Positions 1 to 5,281 of a stretch of DNA of 7,242 nucleotides are shown here, in pieces. The notes beneath the pieces were generated by a model. It was given only the letters and a program-made list of their open reading frames with translations, ran no database searches and was not told where the DNA came from. The position numbers and the translations under genes are program-made. The stretch comes from Bacteroidota bacterium (GTDB lineage: Bacteria; Bacteroidota; Bacteroidia; Flavobacteriales; Flavobacteriaceae). Numbering within the stretch: the first letter of the stretch is position 1; each line of letters opens with the position of its first letter. The stretch spans positions 1 to 7,242 of the forward strand of contig JAHZIZ010000236.1 of NCBI GenBank assembly GCA_022601215.1, in the 5' to 3' direction.

Positions 1-41
1 GCCGGATCGAGCGCAGGTTTTTTGTAAGTAATAATTCAAAA

Positions 42-2252
42 TTAGTTCATATCCATAGCATTCAGCTTGGTCTCTAATTTTTCTATTTTTTCTGAAAGTG
101 TTTCCATTTTCTGGAGCTTAGCCTCAAGTAACTGCAGTCTGTTCTCTTGAGTTTCTAGAATAGACACCCATTCGTTGCTCTTCAATCCCACTGACACATT
201 GATCAAACTTTCTCCACCTTTTGAAGAAGTCCATGCTTTCCCTATAACATTTTTTAGATCACTAAGCACAATGTCTTCAGCAGAAATAGCAATGGCAAAA
301 CCATCGTGATTTCCAGAAGCCACAATATAATCTCCTACATTAACCTTGCCCTTAACCTTCGCGGGTACTTGCCCCATAAATCCAACTTTTTCAAAATTTT
401 CCTTTTGATCTTCGTTAGGCATGTTTCCAAGCACAATTGGCGCCATTGATATAGTTAGCACATGATCTGCCTGAGTTGTATTGAATGAAATTTTTCCTCC
501 TTTAATTCCAACAACTTCTCCTGGCATATAACTAGCAGCAGGGTTCTCCTTTTCAATCCATTCGGCATAATCAGCTCCTTTCGAGCCATAAACTACGCCT
601 TGATTTAATACTGGATCGGGACCACTAAAGCTTTCAATACGACCAGCAACATAATTACCTTGACCAAAGAAGGTCATAAAATTATTCTCTTGGGTAAGTG
701 TGGGCGTGTCTATTCGCACAGCCAGTCCATCTCCTCCGAAAAACCCATTATTTTCGAACAATGCAATATGGTTTCCTTCTACAGTTCCAACATTACTAAC
801 TCTCAATCCTCCTTCTACAGTTACATCATCCTCTAATGAGGTCTCTCTAATTACTCTTAACGTACCACTCAAAATAGAAGGACTGGCCGAATTAACTCTC
901 AAACCGGAATTAAAATTTGCTGCCCCTTCTACATCCAATAAACCAGTTAAGAAAGTACCTTGCGCATTATTCACTTTTAATGACCCGTTTAATGAGGACA
1001 AACCATCTACCCGAAGCGATTGTCCTATAGTTGCTCTTCCTCCAACATCCAAATTCGCGTTCAACGTTGTATTATTACTGACTGTTAAAAAAGCATCTAT
1101 AAAAGTAGATCCAAATATATCGGTTGTCCCCCCTATAGTGGTGGTACTAGCGATGTTCATTCTACCAAGAAAATCTCCATCTCCACCTACTGTCAAGTCA
1201 CCGACCAAGGTTCCCGAACTTCCTACATTTAGCATCCCTGACAGATCTAAATCTCCATTCATGTTCGTGGTTCCGTTTATGACTACATCTCCCCCAACAC
1301 TTTGATTTCCTCCAATACTCTGGTTTCCCGCAATGATTTGATCAACTCCCACATTTTGAGTCCCCCCAACGGTTTGATTTCCACCGATTACATTAACTCC
1401 AGTTACTGTCTGATTCCCTCCAACAGTTTGGCTACCTACGATATCTTGACGTCCTCCAATATTTGAATTTCCCCCTAAAGTTTGATTACCACCAATAACT
1501 GTACTTCCACCAATAGTAACACCTTCTGCCACTTCCATTCCATTATTTACAAGGGTCCTTCCCTCCACTTCCAATCGACCTGAAAGATTGGTAGTACGAC
1601 CATTATTTACATTTAGTGTACTATTTAAATCTGTAATTCCATTAACGGTTAAATCGTCCCCAATAACAATATCTTCACCTACATTTAAATCCTCATCTAT
1701 ATCCGCATCTCCTCCAACGGTTAAATCCCCTGCTACATCCAATCCGCTATTAATCACAGTTTGTCCTTCAATGATAAAATCACTATTGAAAGTAACCGTT
1801 CCTTCGACAACCATATCGCCAGTGGCAATGATATTTCTGTGGAAAGCTTGAGGCGTAAATGACAATTTTTCAAGGCTCATAAAAACAAAGCCTCTATCTA
1901 TTTTTAAGTCAATTTCAACTGCCAGATTTCTTGGGGTACCATCCCAATTAATCTCGTCAAAATTACTAATGGATGACGCGGCTCCAGAGCCAATAAAAAC
2001 GTTAACCATCCCATAGATGTCCGTTGTGGTTTCAACAATTTCTTGATACACAACAGAACCATCTTCATTTAGAATGGTAAATCGCAAATCCACTGCAGCT
2101 TCAGACAAAACTCCTCCCTCAAGGTCGGGACCAGGTATTTGTTGTGCATCAGGATTAAGAATTACTGCTTGATAGCTAATTCCATCTGTTTGAGATTGAG
2201 ACACCCATGACAATAATAATCCAAAAAATAGTATTGTAAATCTTTTCATCAT
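42..2252 (-). CDS. Secreted hexad-repeat fibre-like surface protein with C-terminal phage-fibre-like domain and coiled coil
   Basis: A 736-residue protein. Residues 1-20 form a signal peptide with no lipobox Cys, so it is not a lipoprotein. Residues about 22-137 (from DGISYQAV, through RFTILNEDGSVVYQE, to SFTPQAF) match a domain common at the N-terminus of Bacteroidota surface and tail-fibre-like proteins. Residues about 149-491 are hexads with V/I/L at position 1 and often Gly at position 3. Residues about 556-690 (GADYAEWIE, PGEVVGI, GFMGQVPAKVKG, GDYIVASG) resemble the C-terminal autoproteolytic or chaperone domains of phage fibres (Peptidase_G2-like); this is a resemblance, not a demonstrated homology. 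Residues about 694-733 are a heptad-like coiled coil, suggesting a trimer. I see no Cys anywhere and no T9SS sorting domain. The start is ATG 2252, or ATG 2249 directly after it. It is the last gene of a three-gene set, 7 bases after the barrel gene. Inference: a surface fibre or adhesin. Exact function is unknown. Confidence 0.85.
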   Translation of the reverse strand: MMKRFTILFFGLLLSWVSQSQTDGISYQAVILNPDAQQIPGPDLEGGVLSEAAVDLRFTILNEDGSVVYQEIVETTTDIYGMVNVFIGSGAASSISNFDEINWDGTPRNLAVEIDLKIDRGFVFMSLEKLSFTPQAFHRNIIATGDMVVEGTVTFNSDFIIEGQTVINSGLDVAGDLTVGGDADIDEDLNVGEDIVIGDDLTVNGITDLNSTLNVNNGRTTNLSGRLEVEGRTLVNNGMEVAEGVTIGGSTVIGGNQTLGGNSNIGGRQDIVGSQTVGGNQTVTGVNVIGGNQTVGGTQNVGVDQIIAGNQSIGGNQSVGGDVVINGTTNMNGDLDLSGMLNVGSSGTLVGDLTVGGDGDFLGRMNIASTTTIGGTTDIFGSTFIDAFLTVSNNTTLNANLDVGGRATIGQSLRVDGLSSLNGSLKVNNAQGTFLTGLLDVEGAANFNSGLRVNSASPSILSGTLRVIRETSLEDDVTVEGGLRVSNVGTVEGNHIALFENNGFFGGDGLAVRIDTPTLTQENNFMTFFGQGNYVAGRIESFSGPDPVLNQGVVYGSKGADYAEWIEKENPAASYMPGEVVGIKGGKISFNTTQADHVLTISMAPIVLGNMPNEDQKENFEKVGFMGQVPAKVKGKVNVGDYIVASGNHDGFAIAISAEDIVLSDLKNVIGKAWTSSKGGESLINVSVGLKSNEWVSILETQENRLQLLEAKLQKMETLSEKIEKLETKLNAMDMN
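780..1808 (-). repeat. Hexad (18-bp period) repeat array inside the fibre-like gene
   Basis: This DNA encodes residues about 149-491 of the fibre-like protein. A hydrophobic residue (mostly V, I or L) recurs every six residues at 149, 155, 161 and on to 215. After an 8-residue step the register runs from 223 to 427 without a break. Two further 8-residue steps follow (427 to 435 and 453 to 461). The most regular core, residues 247-325, has units such as IGGNQT and VGGNQS with Gly at the third position in nearly every unit. The DNA copies have diverged, so the repeat is conserved at protein level and is not a recent perfect tandem repeat. A six-residue period fits a beta-solenoid or a triple-stranded beta-helix shaft. 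Confidence 0.85.
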
Positions 2253-2259
2253 CGTTTAT

Positions 2260-2916
2260 TTATTGAGGAGTGCCTTCGCTCTCATTAGTATTCATTTTCA
2301 AATTAAACATAAGCCCTAATCCTATATCTTGAGAGAAATAGGTGAGTTCTCCTCCAGAAGCACTCTTTTCTAACTGGGTCCCCTGTCCGTATCTGTATTG
2401 TAAAAAAGTCGTAATTCCGTCAGAAACCTTATACTCAAAAGAAGCAGCTCCTCTCAAGAAAATAATCGGAGTGTCAAAATCTTCTAACCCATTGATATCT
2501 AAAACTTGATTATTCAATACCCGAGTACCTTGCATGAGAAATTCGGGTGCAACCGTCGCTCTCACATGAAATGAAAAGCGATTTGCCTTTATAATTTCTA
2601 TATCAACACCCGCCTGAAGACTTACATACGTGGTCTCCCATTCAAAAAAATTAGTTGCATTAGCATCGCTACCTCTTGACCCATACGTATGCAACCCTAA
2701 ACCCCCAATAAACTTTACTTGTTCCCCAAATAAATCTCCCCGATATCCTAAATCTAGGTACGTATGATTGGTAGGTCTTAAATTATCGAGCTCGTTGGAC
2801 AATACATCCTTAAAAGCAAAAGAGGTGATCGATTTTCCTCCTTCAACAAATAACTCTTGCGCTTGTACGAAACCAATAACGAGACAGCAAATAATGAGTA
2901 GGCATTGTTTTTTCAT
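2260..2916 (-). CDS. Predicted outer-membrane beta-barrel protein
   Basis: A 218-residue protein. Residues 1-19 are a signal peptide (MKK, then a hydrophobic stretch ending VQA before QE). The mature part alternates hydrophobic and polar residues in short amphipathic strands rich in aromatics and Gly, for example KFIGGLGLHTYG, TTYVSLQAGVDIEI, RFSFHVRATVAPEF, TTFLQYRYGQG and a last strand FSQDIGLGLMFNL. That is typical of an 8-10 stranded barrel. A polar tail of about 12 residues follows the final strand. It is shorter than the usual PorP/SprF barrels (around 300 residues), and I cannot place it in that family. It starts 5 bases after the T9SS-cargo gene and ends 7 bases before the fibre-like gene, so all three are probably co-transcribed. 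Inference: it may anchor or export its neighbours' products. An OmpA- or OprF-like structural barrel is an alternative. No OmpA peptidoglycan-binding domain is present. Confidence 0.75.
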   Translation of the reverse strand: MKKQCLLIICCLVIGFVQAQELFVEGGKSITSFAFKDVLSNELDNLRPTNHTYLDLGYRGDLFGEQVKFIGGLGLHTYGSRGSDANATNFFEWETTYVSLQAGVDIEIIKANRFSFHVRATVAPEFLMQGTRVLNNQVLDINGLEDFDTPIIFLRGAASFEYKVSDGITTFLQYRYGQGTQLEKSASGGELTYFSQDIGLGLMFNLKMNTNESEGTPQ

Positions 2917-2921
2917 GTAAT

Positions 2922-3413
2922 TTAATTTTTAATCAGACGTTTAGAAAATTCACGTCCATTTTGAGAGACTACTAGCACATAGGTCCCTGTTGATAATGTG
3001 GTAAGATCTAAGGTATACATTTTGGATGCCTCTTTAGAATCCTGCTTAATTATTTTTCCGGTAAGATCGTAAATGGTATTTTCAATAGGCCCGGCTAACA
3101 CTTCTTTAAATTGAATGGTCACCAGGCTTACAACGGGATTAGGAAATACAACAGCATCAATATCAGATGGCGTATTTGCGATAGGCAAAATCGTAATAGG
3201 CGGTTGTTGAAACCCTTGTCGAAGTTGTAAGGCATCGTTAGAGAAGGTCCCTATCACACTTTGTTGCCCAACACTTGAAGAAACATAAAGTGTTTCATCC
3301 CCGGATTGAAAACTTCCCGAAGTACCTCCTACTCCAAGGCTTGATCTTTGCACTTGCTGCGCATAGGTTGCGAAAGTGCATAAACACAACAATAAACTTG
3401 AATAAACCTTCAT
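2922..3413 (-). CDS. Small T9SS-secreted protein with type A C-terminal sorting domain
   Basis: I chose ATG 3413, giving 163 residues beginning MKVYSSLLLCLC. This puts a signal peptide (cleavage near TYA-QQ, residue 18) at the very N-terminus, and an AAGGA sequence lies 7 bases upstream. An in-frame ATG at 3461 would place 16 polar residues before the signal peptide and is unlikely. Residues about 20-72 form a short Gly/Ser-rich module ending SVGQQSVIGTFSNDALQLRQGFQQP, a pattern frequent in small Bacteroidota secreted proteins. Residues about 85-163 are a type A T9SS C-terminal domain: VVFPNPV, then IYDLTGKII, LSTGTYVLVV and terminal KRLIKN. In characterised systems this domain directs export through the T9SS pore, after which sortase PorU removes it and attaches the protein to the surface. 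Little of the protein is left after both targeting signals are removed, so it is probably a structural or adaptor piece. It is the first gene of the barrel and fibre set. Confidence 0.85.
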   Translation of the reverse strand: MKVYSSLLLCLCTFATYAQQVQRSSLGVGGTSGSFQSGDETLYVSSSVGQQSVIGTFSNDALQLRQGFQQPPITILPIANTPSDIDAVVFPNPVVSLVTIQFKEVLAGPIENTIYDLTGKIIKQDSKEASKMYTLDLTTLSTGTYVLVVSQNGREFSKRLIKN

Positions 3414-3506
3414 GAATACATCCTTACAATTTGGCTTCGCAATATATAACCAATCATGCAATTAAAAAATTTACGGAGCGTGATAAATAAATACAGAGAA
3501 TAGAAG

Positions 3507-3836
3507 CTATAATTCAGAGACAGGGTCCCAGTGCAAAGTGTCAAACTCTTGTATCTGATTCTCGATTACTACAATGCCTTCACTCTCTAAAAGTTGTTGC
3601 ATTAAATTTGTCCCTTCAAAATGATGCTTCCCAGTAAGTAATCCTTTTCTATTTACCACTCTATGAGCCGGAACATCTGGGAATTTTCCAGCGCCATTCA
3701 TTGCCCATCCTACCATACGGGCACTGCCAGCAGCTCCTAAATATTTGGCAATAGCACCATAACTTGTCACTCGGCCATACGGAATTAAACGTGCCACCTC
3801 GTATACTTTTTCAAAAAAACCAGTATTCTTTGACAT
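3507..3836 (-). CDS. Alkyltransferase-like (ATL) protein, MGMT family without catalytic Cys
   Basis: A 109-residue protein matching the C-terminal DNA-binding domain of O6-alkylguanine-DNA alkyltransferase. The motif IPYGRVTSYGAIAKYLG (residues 18-34) contains the helix-turn-helix region and the conserved Tyr26. ARMVGWAMNG (39-48) carries the arginine-finger equivalent Arg40. The active-site motif, PCHRV in true alkyltransferases, reads PAHRV (56-60), so the alkyl-accepting Cys is Ala. ATL proteins of this type bind O6-alkylguanine lesions and flip the base out without removing the alkyl group. In studied species they hand the damage to nucleotide excision repair. The length (about 100-110 residues, lacking the MGMT N-terminal domain) fits ATL. 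It starts 2 bases after the LysE-family stop codon, so translation is probably coupled in a trmB-lysE-ATL operon. Confidence 0.9.
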   Translation of the reverse strand: MSKNTGFFEKVYEVARLIPYGRVTSYGAIAKYLGAAGSARMVGWAMNGAGKFPDVPAHRVVNRKGLLTGKHHFEGTNLMQQLLESEGIVVIENQIQEFDTLHWDPVSEL

Positions 3837-3838
3837 CC

Positions 3839-4465
3839 CTACAAGTATTTTAAAATTTTAACCAAAGTAATCCCTGCAATAATTGCTGTAATTGCCCCAA
3901 TGATATAGTTCATATTCACAGGAAGAGGCTTCTTATCCTCTTTGGGTCTAAAAAATTGAGCATAAACGGCTAGCATAACAAAAGTTCCTAAGCCCGAAGC
4001 AAGGACAGCAGCCCAAATCTCCAAATGTCCAAAAGAAAACCACCCAAAAGCATTAAAAGTGATGCTCACATAAACCCAGTACGGCAGAGGCAACAAGTTT
4101 AAAGCCGCTAACAATACTCCATAGAAAAACCGATTTGTCTTAGACTTATTAACACTTTTCGGTACTTCTCTACGTGTATCCTTGGCTATAAAAAAAAAGT
4201 AAATAGTAATACAAATAAAAATCCCTAGCGCAACTTTTTGAAGTAGATCGACAATCTCAGGGTTTCGTTCCAAATATCGAGCTAATAGCAAGGCGACCAA
4301 GGTTTGAAAACAAACTGTCAAAGTCACCCCCGTTGAAAACAACATAGCGATCTTCCTGCCTTGTTTCATACTTATTTTTGCTGCCGACATATTGAGTAAC
4401 CCAGGTGGAATGACACCAATCAAGGACGCTACAAAGCCAACAAGAAAATTTAAGAGTATGGACAT
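3839..4465 (-). CDS. LysE-family transporter (predicted amino-acid exporter)
   Basis: A 208-residue integral inner-membrane protein of usual LysE/RhtB length. Six hydrophobic segments are visible at about residues 3-25, 39-62, 75-94, 113-138, 148-171 and 186-204. The first contains the loop IPPGLLNMSAAKISMKQG, equivalent to the PGP-type signature near the N-terminus of LysE proteins, and is followed by the typical basic KQGRK turn. A charged cytoplasmic loop (about 95-111) separates helices 3 and 4, as in the family. Members export amino acids such as lysine, arginine, homoserine or threonine by proton-coupled transport, but the substrate cannot be read from the sequence. The gene lies 25 bases after trmB and 2 bases before the ATL gene on the same strand. 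It has an ATG start and no clear Shine-Dalgarno site. Confidence 0.85.
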   Translation of the reverse strand: MSILLNFLVGFVASLIGVIPPGLLNMSAAKISMKQGRKIAMLFSTGVTLTVCFQTLVALLLARYLERNPEIVDLLQKVALGIFICITIYFFFIAKDTRREVPKSVNKSKTNRFFYGVLLAALNLLPLPYWVYVSITFNAFGWFSFGHLEIWAAVLASGLGTFVMLAVYAQFFRPKEDKKPLPVNMNYIIGAITAIIAGITLVKILKYL

Positions 4466-4490
4466 GAAGTTGGTTTGATGTGAAGATACA

Positions 4491-5171
4491 TTATTTGGAA
4501 CGCAACTGAAAACGCACGTATGTTATCTTTTTGTTTTGTTCTAAATACTGCGATTCGTAAAAGGTTTGTATGGCTGTCACTTCTTCTGGAGATCCTTCAC
4601 TATTATATACATCGTGATGAGCATATTCAATTTCTTCCGAGAGTCCGTGTAAAAGCCCCAGGGTATACCCATGCATAAATTCACTGTCCGTTTTTAAATG
4701 AATATACCCTTTCGTCTTCAATATTTTACGATAACGATCTAGAAAAACTTTATTAGTAAGTCTATGTTTTGTACGCTTATACTTTATTTGTGGATCGGGA
4801 AAAGTAATCCAGATTTCATCTACTTCATCTTTGGCGAAGCAGAAATCGATAAGTTCGATCTGCGTACGCAAAAACCCAACATTATCAATGTTTTCCTCTA
4901 TAGCCGTTTTTGCACCCCTCCAAAATCGAGCGCCTTTAATGTCTATTCCAATAAAATTTTTGTTAGGATATTTTTTAGCCAGGTTCACTGAATATTCACC
5001 CTTACCGCAACCCAGTTCCAATACAATAGGATTGTCATTTTTAAAGAATTCCTTGCCCCACTTACCTTTCAAGCCAAACCCAATATCAGTTACTTCTTCA
5101 CGTGTAGGTTGTACTACATTGGCAAAGGTTTCGTTTTCCCTAAACCGTTTCAATTTATTTTTACTTCCCAC
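4491..5171 (-). CDS. trmB: tRNA (guanine-N7-)-methyltransferase TrmB
   Basis: A 226-residue protein of normal TrmB length. It transfers a methyl group from S-adenosylmethionine to N7 of guanosine 46 in the tRNA variable loop. The SAM-binding motif I is LELGCGKGEYS (residues 51-61), motif II is FIGIDIKGARFWRGAK (73-88), and the signature catalytic/tRNA-binding block WITFPDPQIKYKRTKHRL is at 121-138. The conserved C-terminal segment is TFYESQYLEQNKKITYVRF (203-221). The start is GTG at 5171. No ATG lies in frame before the upstream stop (TAA at 5205-5207), and GTG gives the N-terminus MGSKNKLKRFRENETF, which looks like the normal Bacteroidota TrmB start. It heads a minus-strand operon with the LysE-family and ATL genes and is divergent from the glycosyltransferase gene. 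Confidence 0.95.
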   Translation of the reverse strand: MGSKNKLKRFRENETFANVVQPTREEVTDIGFGLKGKWGKEFFKNDNPIVLELGCGKGEYSVNLAKKYPNKNFIGIDIKGARFWRGAKTAIEENIDNVGFLRTQIELIDFCFAKDEVDEIWITFPDPQIKYKRTKHRLTNKVFLDRYRKILKTKGYIHLKTDSEFMHGYTLGLLHGLSEEIEYAHHDVYNSEGSPEEVTAIQTFYESQYLEQNKKITYVRFQLRSK

Positions 5172-5281
5172 GAGATTTAATGGTTGTTTAAAATTTTGGT
5201 AAAATTAAGGAAATATTAATGGGGTCATAGAATGTGTACCTTTGTTTTTCTGAAAAAGATATAACCTAACCTAAAGCTAGA
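5172..5281. promoter_or_regulatory. Divergent intergenic region between trmB and the glycosyltransferase gene
   Basis: This 110-base AT-rich spacer must hold the leftward promoter for the trmB operon and the rightward promoter for the glycosyltransferase gene. On the minus strand I see only an imperfect match to the Bacteroidota -7 element (TAATTTTA, lacking the final G), so the trmB promoter is not located. No hairpin or riboswitch-like structure is apparent. Confidence 0.6.
5237..5244 (+). promoter_or_regulatory. Candidate Bacteroidota -7 promoter element (TACCTTTG)
   Basis: TACCTTTG is an exact match to the -7 consensus TAnnTTTG used by the primary sigma factor of Bacteroidota. It lies 37 bases before the TTG start codon at 5282, giving a short leader of about 30 bases. 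No TTG for the -33 element is found at the usual spacing (17-23 bases upstream), so the promoter may be weak or activator-assisted, or the match may be chance. Confidence 0.45.

Noticed and set aside
700..1305. Open plus-strand frame of about 201 codons antisense to the fibre gene
   Set aside because: It lies opposite the repeat array. Its product is a low-complexity Pro/Ser/Thr-rich string mirroring the Gly/Thr/Val hexads, with no domain or start signal.
1275..1514. CRISPR-like or microsatellite periodicity
   Set aside because: The 18-base periodicity follows codons for six-residue protein units. The copies are diverged and there are no identical repeats separated by unique spacers.
780..1808. 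Classical left-handed beta-helix acyltransferase hexapeptides
   Set aside because: The period is the same, but the fifth position lacks the usual small residue preference, Gly is at position 3, and no acyltransferase catalytic region is present.
1588..1851. Open plus-strand frame of about 87 codons antisense to the fibre gene
   Set aside because: It has the same Ser/Pro/Thr/Lys-rich composition, caused by the repeat on the other strand; no independent support for a gene.
3414..3461. Longer start (ATG 3461) for the T9SS mini-cargo
   Set aside because: It adds 16 residues, including Lys and Asp, before a well-formed signal peptide. ATG 3413 has an AAGGA sequence 7 bases upstream.
3473..3481. 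Small hairpin (ACGGAGCGT) followed by a T-run on the minus strand, as a terminator after the ATL gene
   Set aside because: Only three base pairs around a three-base loop; too weak to call.
4764..5202. Two plus-strand open frames opposite trmB
   Set aside because: They overlap each other and a confidently identified trmB, and show no recognisable domain.
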